From CABMGU01 sp035292785 (lineage in GTDB: Archaea > Nanobdellota > Nanobdellia > Woesearchaeales > ARS49), in assembly GCA_035292785.1 (NCBI GenBank), contig DATDPK010000013.1, forward strand, positions 1 through 9,698: 9,698 bases of DNA. Reading direction: 5' to 3'. Position numbers and translations under genes: made by a program. The stretch's first letter is position 1. Every line of letters starts with the position of its first letter. The notes under the pieces were generated by a model that saw nothing but the letters and a program-made list of their open reading frames with translations, ran no database searches and was not told the DNA's origin. Shown here piece by piece: positions 1 to 6,128 of the stretch.

Positions 1-449
1 ATGTGTTTCTTAAGTGCCGCGAAGAACGGTTGGAATCCTGTTATTGCGGCCATAACTGCTGCAGAAATTATTTGCTGAAGCTCAGCCCGAGTCATAGTGT
101 AAACAGGCTGGCCGGTTGGTGCAGCGCCTGTTGGTGAAGGAGCTTGCGTTGATGGCATTGCGCCGGCTATGGTCTCTGAAATCGTATCTTCGCCGTCTGT
201 TACTCTTGCAGCCACCCATTCACAATCAAGGTTACCAGCGCATTGCGTGCTTACAACAATATTGTAACAAAAATCAGCTCCTTCTGTTTTTGGAACACAT
301 GTTCCACCAATGCCGGCAGCGGTCTGCGCACCAGTAACAAAATTATTATAATTTCCAGACCTTGTCGCATACCTTGCGTGGTCAGCAAAAGCAATAGGGA
401 CTAAAAGCAAGAATGTTGTAATAACAATTGCAGTCAGCTTAATATTCAC
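1..449 (-). CDS. Secreted cysteine-containing protein, 3' end beyond the left edge
   Basis: The minus strand is open without a stop from a GTG at 449-447 to the left edge (149 codons visible, C-terminus missing). The product begins with a classic signal peptide: Lys4, a hydrophobic core at about residues 5-21, and a probable signal peptidase site after Ala-Phe-Ala (residues 20-22). Four cysteines follow at residues 51, 61, 70 and 76, enough for two disulfides, so the protein is probably exported. Residues 99-115 form a Pro/Thr/Ser/Gly-rich linker, and an Ala-rich amphipathic or membrane-like stretch begins at about 122. The GTG start is preferred because GAGG lies about nine bases upstream; an in-frame TTG three codons earlier has no such site. 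No family was recognised; a surface or pilin-like protein is possible. Third positions are often T, unlike the A-ending codons of metG. The gene diverges from metG. Confidence 0.75.
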   Translation of the reverse strand, partial: MNIKLTAIVITTFLLLVPIAFADHARYATRSGNYNNFVTGAQTAAGIGGTCVPKTEGADFCYNIVVSTQCAGNLDCEWVAARVTDGEDTISETIAGAMPSTQAPSPTGAAPTGQPVYTMTRAELQQIISAAVMAAITGFQPFFAALKKH

Positions 450-488
450 CAGTATCAACCTCTTTCAAAGCCATTTAGTATAATATTA

Positions 489-498
489 CTATATAAAT
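489..498 (-). promoter_or_regulatory. TATA box of the leftward secreted-protein gene
   Basis: On the minus strand this reads ATTTATATAG, a good archaeal TATA box. Transcription about 26 bases downstream would start near 468, giving a leader of about 19 nt that contains the GAGG ribosome-binding site (about 458-461) before the GTG at 449. It could also act rightward, since the same bases read TATATAAAT on the plus strand. Confidence 0.55.
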
Positions 499-513
499 CT
501 TCTGGTAGCAATG

Positions 514-521
514 TTTAAATA
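514..521 (+). promoter_or_regulatory. TATA box of metG (leaderless)
   Basis: TTTAAATA is centred about 26 bases before the ATG at 544, the usual archaeal TATA-to-start distance, so the metG mRNA would begin at or within a base or two of its start codon. This argues against the upstream in-frame ATG at 511, which lies before the box. Confidence 0.55.
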
Positions 522-543
522 CGTTTTAGCATCGCAAAACACT

Positions 544-2493
544 ATGCCAAAGCAAACATACTATATTACAACCGCGATAGACTATCCCAATTCTTTTCCA
601 CACGTGGGGCACGCTTACGAGAAAATAATAGCTGATGCTCTGGCAAGATGGCACAAACTAAGCAATGACGACGTATTCTTCCTGACAGGCACAGACGAGC
701 ACGGGCAAAAAATAGAGAAAGCAGCAAAAGAAGCAGGAAAAACACCCCAGCAATTCGTCAACGAAATGTCAGCATACTTCAAGCAATTATGCGAAAAGCT
801 AAACATAACAAACAATGCTTTCATCAGAACAACAGACAAAAAACACGTAAAAACAGCAACAGAAATCTGGAACAAAGTATTTGAGAAAGGACTAATCTAC
901 AAAAACACTTACACAGGACTATACTGCACTGGCTGTGAAGCATTCTACACAGAAAAAGACGTGCCAAACGGGCTGTGCCCAACGCACCAAAAGCCAGTAG
1001 AAAAACTAAGCGAAGAAAGTTATTTTTTCAAACTATCACAATTCCAGCAGCAAATAATACAGCACATAGAACAGCACCCTGACTTCATACAACCAGAATC
1101 AAGAAGAAACGAAATACTAAACAGGCTAAAAGAGCCATTGAAAGACTTGTCAGTAAGCAGGACAACATTCAAATGGGGAATACCAATCCCGCAGGACAAA
1201 AAACACGTAATCTACGTCTGGTTTGACGCACTAATCAATTACTTAAGCGGAATAGGATATCCAAAAAAGAAATTTGAAAAATACTGGCCGGCAAACTGCC
1301 ACTTAATCGGCAAAGACATTAGCTGGTTTCACACAGTAATCTGGCCGGCAATACTTTTGGCAGCAGACATCAAACTTCCAAAAACAGTCTACTGCCACGG
1401 CTGGCTCACAGTAAACGGGCAAAAAATGTCAAAAAGCTTGGGAAACGTCATAGACCCAATCCACATCATAGACAAATACGGCCCAGACCCGCTAAGATAT
1501 GTTCTATTAAGAGACGTATCAGCAGGAGAAGACGGAGACTTCTCAGAAAAAGCGTTAATTGAAAAAAACAATTCTGACTTAGCAGACTCATTAGGCAATT
1601 TACTGCAAAGAACCTCTGTATTAATCCACAAAAACTTCAAAGGAAACATACCAATCTGCGCACAAAAACCAGACGACATCAAAATACCAGATATAACAAA
1701 ACTAACAGAATTAATGCACACATACAAATGGCACCACGCAATAGAACAAATATGGACTTATATTAACAGTTTAAACAAATACGTAAACGACACAGAACCG
1801 TGGAAAGTAAAAGACCCAGACAGGTTAGCCACAATATTATATACCCTTGTTGAACACCTAAGAATAATCAGCATATTAATCTGGCCGTTCATGCCAGCAT
1901 CAGCAGAAAAAATAGCAAGCCAAATCGGGCAGCCGATAGGAAAACTCAAAGACGCAAAATTCAAGAAAAACACAGCAGGAACAATAAGCCAGCCGGAAAT
2001 ATTGTTCAAAAAAATAGAAATGACAAAAGAAGAACCATTCAGCATTGTAAACCTGAAAGTCGCCAAGATAAAAGACGTGAAAAATCATCCAAACGCAGAC
2101 AAGCTATACATCTTAACTCTTGACGCAGGCGAACCAAGACAATTAGTAGCAGGAATAAAACCATACTATCCGCCAGAACAATTAATCGGAAAAAATATTA
2201 TTTTCATAAGCAACCTAAAGCCGGCAAACTTACGAGGCGTGGAAAGCCAGGGAATGTTATTGGCTGCAGAAAAAGACGGAGTAGTAAAAGTATTAGAAGC
2301 AATCGAAGCACAACCAGGAGACCAAGTATATATAGAAGGAATAACGCCAAAAACAGAACAAATAACAATAGAAGACTTCCAAAAAATAAAACTCACAACA
2401 AAAAACAAGACAGCAGTATACAACGACAAACCTTTGAAAACAAAAAAATGCAGCATAACCGTAGACCTTCCAGACGGCGCGAAAATACGATAG
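544..2493 (+). CDS. metG: Methionyl-tRNA synthetase with fused C-terminal tRNA-binding domain, bacterial type
   Basis: Class I aminoacyl-tRNA synthetase that charges tRNA-Met with methionine using ATP. Over 649 aa one sees: HVGH (HIGH motif) at 20-23; FLTGTDEHG at 46-54; a single zinc knuckle with Cys128, Cys131, Cys145 and His148; the SVSRTTF-WGIP block near 203-214; YVWFDALINY at about 224-233; KMSKS at 294-298; and the anticodon-binding N-x-Y...PW segment near 411-420. Residues about 498-599 form an EMAPII/Trbp111-like OB fold (HPNADKLY...AGI...NLKP...G..S.GM). A 50-residue tail follows whose first residues (TIEDFQKI) resemble the usual lead-in to this OB fold. ATG 544 is chosen over 511 because the protein then starts MPKQTYYITTAI, as family members do, and because of the leaderless promoter. 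The knuckle and SVSRT block match bacterial (Thermus-like) enzymes rather than the usual two-knuckle archaeal form. Transfer from bacteria is inferred. Confidence 0.95.
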   Translation: MPKQTYYITTAIDYPNSFPHVGHAYEKIIADALARWHKLSNDDVFFLTGTDEHGQKIEKAAKEAGKTPQQFVNEMSAYFKQLCEKLNITNNAFIRTTDKKHVKTATEIWNKVFEKGLIYKNTYTGLYCTGCEAFYTEKDVPNGLCPTHQKPVEKLSEESYFFKLSQFQQQIIQHIEQHPDFIQPESRRNEILNRLKEPLKDLSVSRTTFKWGIPIPQDKKHVIYVWFDALINYLSGIGYPKKKFEKYWPANCHLIGKDISWFHTVIWPAILLAADIKLPKTVYCHGWLTVNGQKMSKSLGNVIDPIHIIDKYGPDPLRYVLLRDVSAGEDGDFSEKALIEKNNSDLADSLGNLLQRTSVLIHKNFKGNIPICAQKPDDIKIPDITKLTELMHTYKWHHAIEQIWTYINSLNKYVNDTEPWKVKDPDRLATILYTLVEHLRIISILIWPFMPASAEKIASQIGQPIGKLKDAKFKKNTAGTISQPEILFKKIEMTKEEPFSIVNLKVAKIKDVKNHPNADKLYILTLDAGEPRQLVAGIKPYYPPEQLIGKNIIFISNLKPANLRGVESQGMLLAAEKDGVVKVLEAIEAQPGDQVYIEGITPKTEQITIEDFQKIKLTTKNKTAVYNDKPLKTKKCSITVDLPDGAKIR

Positions 2494-3023
2494 GAATAAT
2501 CCTATTTCCAATAGTTCTGCTACTGTTCAGCTTCACATTCTTGGTTTTCAACACAACATTCACAGATTATTTGCTGAATGAAGAAGCAGAAGAGCCAACA
2601 CACCAACTGCTGAAATATTTCCAAAACAGGGCGGAAATGCCGGAAATATTCACAGAAGGAGAACAATCACATTTACAAGATGTCAAGACAATTGTCTGGA
2701 GCGCAATAATATCCTTCTTTATCCTCGTAATCGCATTAACATACTGCATTTACAAAGGAAATAGGTATATAATGTTGAAAAGAGGAAGCATACTATTAAT
2801 AGCAATAATACTGCTTGCAATAATAATTCCATTTGATTTCTTATTCAAAATCTTCCACAAAATAGTGTTCCCGCAGGGAAACTATATCTTTCCGCCGGAC
2901 AGCACACTAATCCAATTCTATCCAAATGACTTCTTTGCAACATACGCAATATCAATAGCAATACTATCCTTAATCATCGCAGCAACACTCTATCTGGCAG
3001 AAATCGTCTCAAGAAGGGGATAA
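2448..3023 (+). CDS. Four-helix integral membrane protein, TIGR01906/DUF1461-like
   Basis: A 191-aa protein with an Arg-rich cytoplasmic N-terminus (five Arg in the first 11 residues, or six in the first 11 counting both clusters closely) and four predicted membrane helices at about 15-36, 82-103, 113-133 and 165-186. An acidic soluble loop (about 40-78) lies between the first two. The segment at 136-163, FHKIVFPQGNYIFPPDST followed by LIQFYPNDFF, matches the hallmark F-H-x-[IL]-x-F...F-P-x-x-F-F region of the TIGR01906/DUF1461 membrane family, whose function is unknown. The reading frame starts inside metG and overlaps its last 46 nt; the positively charged N-terminus encoded by the overlap supports this start, since it gives the first helix its positive-inside flank. 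There is no Shine-Dalgarno site, so it is probably translated from the metG mRNA. Family assignment is from memory of the motif. Confidence 0.8.
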   Translation: MQHNRRPSRRRENTIGIILFPIVLLLFSFTFLVFNTTFTDYLLNEEAEEPTHQLLKYFQNRAEMPEIFTEGEQSHLQDVKTIVWSAIISFFILVIALTYCIYKGNRYIMLKRGSILLIAIILLAIIIPFDFLFKIFHKIVFPQGNYIFPPDSTLIQFYPNDFFATYAISIAILSLIIAATLYLAEIVSRRG

Positions 3024-3066
3024 AACAACTTCTGCAGTGCAATTTATAGTTTTCAGCACGTAAAAA

Positions 3067-3074
3067 CTTAAATA
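3067..3074 (+). promoter_or_regulatory. TATA box of the lipoprotein gene
   Basis: CTTAAATA is preceded by an A-rich BRE-like stretch (AAAA). The expected start is near 3097, leaving a leader of about 25 nt with the G-run ribosome-binding site at 3111-3116, six bases before the ATG. Confidence 0.5.
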
Positions 3075-3122
3075 GCGTTTCAGTATTCGAGAATAGTAAC
3101 ACCGAAAAACGGGGGGAACGAA

Positions 3123-4310
3123 ATGAAGAAACTTACAATTGTCATGGCACTTCTCGCAATTGCATTATTAGCAAGTTGCACGATACCAACGCCAGCAAGA
3201 GAACAAAACAAAACTGTTGAAAAAAATGAATCTATGATGGAAGAAGTGAATGAGACAATTGAAGAGGTTCCAGAAGAAGTTCCAGAAGAACCGGTCAGAG
3301 ACCTGAAAGACGTTCCTAAAAAAGAAGTAATTGAAGGAGACTTGGTAAGCTTCCCTAATTTGAAAGCAACAGACCCAGACGGAGACCCAGTCACGTACAC
3401 ATTCACAGCGCCATTGAACGCAAAAGGAGAATGGCAGACAAAAGAAGGAGACGCAGGAGAACACTTAATCACAATAACAGCAAGCGACGGCGTTAACACA
3501 GTCAAGCAAGAAGTTCTAATCATAGTAAATCCAAAGAACAAACCACCAGTCATTGACATAGAAGACGTCATAGAAGTAGACGAAGGCGATGAAGCAATCG
3601 TTGAACCAGACGTCACAGACCCAGACGGAGACGAAGTTACAGTAACACTCTCAGGCTGGACGACAGAAAACACAAAAGCAACAACATTCGATGACGCAGG
3701 ACTGCACAAGGTTGTCATAACAGCAACAGACGGAAAACTGACCGCAACAAAAGAAATAATAGTATCAGTCAAAAACATCAACAGAGCGCCGGAAATAGAA
3801 GACTTAGCCTCAGTTGAAATCAAGGAAGGAGAAAAAGTAACTGTCAAGGCAAAAGCAAGCGACGTAGACGGAGACAAAATAACCTTCGCATACGGCGAAC
3901 CATTGGATGCAACAGGAACCTGGACAACAAAAGTAGGCGATGCAGGAGAATATGAAGTAACTGTAACAGCAAGCGACGGAGACCTCAATGCTGAAACAAG
4001 CTTCACATTAACAGTAACACCTGCAAACAGGCCGCCAGTAATAGAACTGGACAGCCCAGTTTCCGCAACAGAAGGAAACCTCGTAGAGCTTGAGCCGACA
4101 ATAACAGACCCAGAAGGAGACGAAGTAACAGTCAAATACTCCGGCTGGATGACCAGCTCAACAAAACAGCTCGGCTACAATGACGAAGGCAACCACAAGG
4201 TCACAATAACAGCAGCAGACACAGCAGGAAACGAAGCAGAAATGGAAATAATTGTGTCTGTTGAAGATGTTAACAGAGCGCCAATATTTGGAGCAGGAAG
4301 CTTCAACTAA
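3123..4310 (+). CDS. Lipoprotein with four cadherin/Ig-like repeats
   Basis: A 395-aa surface lipoprotein. Residues 1-18 are a signal peptide ending in a lipobox (Leu16-Ala-Ser-Cys19), so Cys19 would be lipidated. Then comes a Glu/Pro-rich stalk (about 30-60) with three N-x-S/T sequons at Asn29, Asn35 and Asn43 that could be glycosylated. Four beta-sandwich repeats follow at about 65-137, 141-218, 222-300 and 304-381, each carrying a calcium-binding-type loop: TDPDGDPV (83-90), TDPDGDEV (165-172), SDVDGDKI (246-253) and TDPEGDEV (328-335). Repeats 1 and 3 resemble each other, as do 2 and 4. The protein ends in NRAPIFGAGSFN, which looks like the opening of a fifth repeat. It probably sits outside the membrane, in adhesion, in S-layer interaction or as a spacer. 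The start has a strong G-run ribosome-binding site. Confidence 0.85.
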   Translation: MKKLTIVMALLAIALLASCTIPTPAREQNKTVEKNESMMEEVNETIEEVPEEVPEEPVRDLKDVPKKEVIEGDLVSFPNLKATDPDGDPVTYTFTAPLNAKGEWQTKEGDAGEHLITITASDGVNTVKQEVLIIVNPKNKPPVIDIEDVIEVDEGDEAIVEPDVTDPDGDEVTVTLSGWTTENTKATTFDDAGLHKVVITATDGKLTATKEIIVSVKNINRAPEIEDLASVEIKEGEKVTVKAKASDVDGDKITFAYGEPLDATGTWTTKVGDAGEYEVTVTASDGDLNAETSFTLTVTPANRPPVIELDSPVSATEGNLVELEPTITDPEGDEVTVKYSGWMTSSTKQLGYNDEGNHKVTITAADTAGNEAEMEIIVSVEDVNRAPIFGAGSFN

Positions 4311-4334
4311 TTTTTTTTAATTTTTACATTTTTA
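4311..4334 (+). terminator. T-rich terminator after the lipoprotein gene
   Basis: Directly after the stop codon comes T8, AA, T5, ACA and T5, a typical archaeal oligo-T termination region without a needed hairpin. Confidence 0.5.
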
Positions 4335-4352
4335 GTTCAATCAGGGTATAAA

Positions 4353-4679
4353 ATGAAATTAAACCTTTCTCAGCAACAAATCGTAGACCAGGCGCGCGCA
4401 TATCTTCAAAGAGTCGAGAGAGGCGACGACCACGCTCTTTCTTATCCTAGAGACGAAAAAGCGATTTACAAGATTGTCAGTGGCAGTTTAGGAGATTTTG
4501 GCACTAGCGAAGACATTGCACTTGTCGAAGGCAGATTCATTGATGCTGTAGTTTTCGCAGTACAACAGGAAAATTTTTGCGGTTCCTGGAATTCGGATCC
4601 GGGAAATATTAATGCAGGCTACGTTGTAAAAGCTAAAATTGCCAAACTGGAAGAACTTGCAACAGCCAAATTAATCTAA
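4353..4679 (+). CDS. Small soluble protein of unknown function
   Basis: A 108-aa protein that I do not recognise. It has no signal peptide and no membrane segment; it looks alpha-helical and mixed charged, with a single Cys (76) in the segment FCGSWNSDPGN (75-85), its only aromatic/Gly-rich patch. AGGG at 4343-4346, six bases before the ATG, supports the start. Codon use is more T- and G-ending than in the neighbouring A-ending genes (CTT, TCT, GTC, CGC), which hints at a different origin or low expression. It lies 42 nt after the lipoprotein, past that gene's T-tract, and no convincing TATA box of its own was found. It converges with the HTH regulator, stop codons three bases apart. The ribosome-binding site, full-length open frame and tight convergence support it as a real gene. 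Confidence 0.6.
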   Translation: MKLNLSQQQIVDQARAYLQRVERGDDHALSYPRDEKAIYKIVSGSLGDFGTSEDIALVEGRFIDAVVFAVQQENFCGSWNSDPGNINAGYVVKAKIAKLEELATAKLI

Positions 4680-4682
4680 TTT

Positions 4683-5345
4683 TTAAGAGAATGTTCCTTT
4701 AACAGAAATCCCCAAACTCTTCAACTTTCTATGCAAAGTCTCAAATCTCAAGCCAATCTTTCTCGCAGTCTTTGAAATGTTGCCATTATTCTCAGACAAA
4801 GCTTTCTCAAGATAACGCTTTTCAAAATCACGCTCTGCCTCTTTCAATGAAGCAGGAGTTTCTGGAAGTTCTTTAGCAATATTCCTTGACAACGAAGGAG
4901 CTTTCTGGTACAACGCAACATACTTCTGAGGATTCAACGAACCCTTATACTGTTCCAAAGATTCCTCAATAATATTCTGGACAGCAAGCTGCTTGACATA
5001 TTCGCCCTTCATCAAAGCATCCCTGAGCTTCTGAACGTCAAGGCGCATCTGCGCAACAAAACGATGAATGCTGCGCCTATCAACCTGAGCAATGCTGGAA
5101 ACCTCTTCCACATTGCCGAAATGTATTTGCAGTAAATGAGCAACATACTGCTGCTTAAACCTCTTTTTCGCTTCCTTAAAACTCAGCTTTGTATCAACAT
5201 CAAACTCAAGCAAAGGAGACTTTTTCAGCTTGTCAGAAATATCAGTTTCAAGCTCGGCAACAGTAATTCCCAAGCTCTTCTGCATAGCTTCCTCTAACAA
5301 AGGCTTAATCTTCACGTCAATAAGCTTCTCTAAACCCTTAATCAT
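4683..5345 (-). CDS. Probable transcription regulator with two Fis/NtrC-type helix-turn-helix units
   Basis: A 220-aa protein with no transmembrane or enzymatic domain in view. The C-terminal unit (about 174-213, FEKRYLEKAL...GNISKTARKIGL...LHRKLKSLGI) closely resembles the DNA-binding end of NtrC-family activators (Fis/HTH_8). A related unit lies at about 63-100 (FKQQYVAHLL...GN...VDRRSIHRFV); both are introduced by a similar S-[FL]-K-E-A lead. The AAA+ and receiver domains of NtrC are absent, as expected in archaea, which lack sigma-54. The first 60 residues are helical and charged and may dimerise. The start is set at ATG 5345-5343 rather than the longer ATG at 5414, because a minus-strand TATA box sits about 27 bases upstream, giving a leaderless mRNA. 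A role as a local repressor or nucleoid-type binder is inference. It diverges from vapB. Confidence 0.75.
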   Translation of the reverse strand: MIKGLEKLIDVKIKPLLEEAMQKSLGITVAELETDISDKLKKSPLLEFDVDTKLSFKEAKKRFKQQYVAHLLQIHFGNVEEVSSIAQVDRRSIHRFVAQMRLDVQKLRDALMKGEYVKQLAVQNIIEESLEQYKGSLNPQKYVALYQKAPSLSRNIAKELPETPASLKEAERDFEKRYLEKALSENNGNISKTARKIGLRFETLHRKLKSLGISVKGTFS

Positions 5346-5359
5346 GACATTTAAGTCAT
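5344..5359. promoter_or_regulatory. Dyad at the start of the HTH gene, possible operator
   Basis: ATGACATTTAAGTCAT has perfect 5-bp arms (ATGAC/GTCAT) around a six-base A/T centre that is itself nearly symmetric. It lies between the minus-strand TATA box (5368-5376) and the predicted start of the HTH gene, a place where a bound protein would block transcription. Self-repression by the HTH protein is a guess; arms of this length can occur by chance. Confidence 0.3.
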
Positions 5360-5367
5360 ATTCTGGA

Positions 5368-5376
5368 GTATATAAA
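5368..5376 (-). promoter_or_regulatory. TATA box of the HTH regulator gene (leaderless)
   Basis: Reads TTTATATAC on the minus strand, centred about 27 bases from the ATG at 5345, so transcription should start at the start codon. Confidence 0.6.
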
Positions 5377-5403
5377 TATTGTGATATTTTTGTCAGAGTA
5401 AAC

Positions 5404-5411
5404 TTTATATA
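5404..5411 (+). promoter_or_regulatory. TATA box of the vapBC-like pair (leaderless)
   Basis: TTTATATA is centred about 26 bases before the ATG at 5434. No Shine-Dalgarno precedes that ATG, which fits a leaderless transcript. Confidence 0.6.
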
Positions 5412-5433
5412 CAAGTATTACTTTTATTACCAT

Positions 5434-5679
5434 ATGAGCGAAGTCAAAAACATAAAAGGCATAGATGAGGAAACCTGGGCGGATTTCAAGAGCTTGGCAG
5501 CCAAAAATAAAATGAAGGCAGCAGAAATGTTCAAGGAGATGGTTAAAGATTTTCAGGAGCACACGGAGAATTTCTGGGAAGAAATACGCGCGCATAAGGC
5601 AATTTGCACTCCAAAGGAATATGCTGAAATAGAGAAGAGGATGAATGCTTTTAGAAAGGAATATGGCTGGAGAATATGA
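5434..5679 (+). CDS. VapB-like ribbon-helix-helix antitoxin
   Basis: An 81-aa partner of the PIN-domain protein that follows. The N-terminal half (about 5-40: IKGIDEETWADFKSLAAKNK then MKAAEMFKEMVKDF) has the strand-helix-helix pattern of archaeal ribbon-helix-helix antitoxins, which bind DNA as dimers and repress their own operon. The C-terminal half (about 41-81) is charged and helical and would wrap the toxin's active site. Its stop overlaps the toxin start (ATGA at 5676-5679), ensuring coupled translation. The frame is open further upstream, but the TATA box places the start at 5434. Antitoxin function is inferred from fold and position; the exact family was not confirmed. Confidence 0.75.
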   Translation: MSEVKNIKGIDEETWADFKSLAAKNKMKAAEMFKEMVKDFQEHTENFWEEIRAHKAICTPKEYAEIEKRMNAFRKEYGWRI

Positions 5680-6068
5680 CTTTATTATTGGATTCTTCTG
5701 TTTTATTTGAGCTTGAAAACGGGGACGCTAAGCTGAGCCATTCCCTGGAACAAATATCCAAACAACATAAAAAAAGACCGTGCATATCGTTCATAAGCCT
5801 TGTTGAATTCTTGTACGGTTATGAAGGACTGGCAATTGAGAAAAAAGTCAAATCAAAAGAGTTTATTTGGAAGTTTCCTGTGCTGCAGACTACAAATGCT
5901 ACAGCAGTTCTGCTTTCTGCACTTAAGTACAAATATGATAGATTAGGAAAACAAAAATCCATGACTGACCTGTTTATTGCAAGCCAGGCTTTAGAGCACG
6001 ATCTGGTATTAGTGACAAAAGACAAGGATTTCTCAGATATCGGCGAAATAAAGAAAATCATAATTTGA
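5676..6068 (+). CDS. VapC-like PIN-domain ribonuclease toxin
   Basis: A 130-aa PIN-domain protein, the usual length for VapC toxins. The metal-binding acidic residues are all present: Asp6 in LLLDSSVLFEL, Glu44 in SLVEFLYG, Asp98 in SMTDLFIASQAL, and Asp116 (or Asp118) in VTKDKDF. Such toxins cut tRNA or rRNA in a Mg2+-dependent way when freed from the antitoxin. The start codon overlaps the antitoxin stop as ATGA. With the full acidic set kept, it appears intact and potentially active. Its target is unknown; the tRNA-Lys gene 60 nt downstream is not evidence of a target. Codons are less A-biased than in the exosome operon, in line with a mobile toxin-antitoxin module. Confidence 0.85.
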   Translation: MTLLLDSSVLFELENGDAKLSHSLEQISKQHKKRPCISFISLVEFLYGYEGLAIEKKVKSKEFIWKFPVLQTTNATAVLLSALKYKYDRLGKQKSMTDLFIASQALEHDLVLVTKDKDFSDIGEIKKIII

Positions 6069-6096
6069 TTTAGAACTATTGCGCCACGTCGAAAGG

Positions 6097-6105
6097 TATA
6101 TAAAT
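6097..6105 (+). promoter_or_regulatory. TATA box of tRNA-Lys
   Basis: TATATAAAT with a purine-rich BRE (CGAAAGG) just before it. The expected start, near 6127, is almost at the first base of the tRNA (6129). Confidence 0.7.
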
Positions 6106-6128
6106 CGCTGTAAAAGGTTCAAACTAAT

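Noticed and set aside
116..337. 73-codon plus-strand open frame near the left end
   Set aside because: It lies opposite a minus-strand gene with a signal peptide and ribosome-binding site; its Leu/Arg-rich product looks like an antisense shadow.
511..543. Upstream in-frame ATG for metG adding 11 residues
   Set aside because: It lies before the TATA box at 514-521, and MetRS proteins normally begin close to the residues encoded from 544.
3080..4135. 351-codon open frame on the minus strand opposite the lipoprotein
   Set aside because: Its Ser/Thr/Val-rich low-complexity product mirrors the repeated GAC/ACA/GAA codons of the plus-strand gene, which has a signal peptide, lipobox, ribosome-binding site and promoter. 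The minus frame has none of these.
4589..4600. GAATTCGGATCC, adjacent EcoRI and BamHI sites resembling a cloning linker
   Set aside because: The bases are in frame inside the 108-aa gene, with no vector-like sequence on either side; taken as coincidence.
5346..5414. Longer version of the HTH regulator starting at 5414
   Set aside because: The extension would be read through its own TATA box; the leaderless ATG at 5345 has exact promoter spacing.
5230..5433. Longer N-terminal extension of the VapB-like frame (149 codons)
   Set aside because: The extra part overlaps the opposing HTH gene and its promoter; TATA spacing and antitoxin length both fit the start at 5434.
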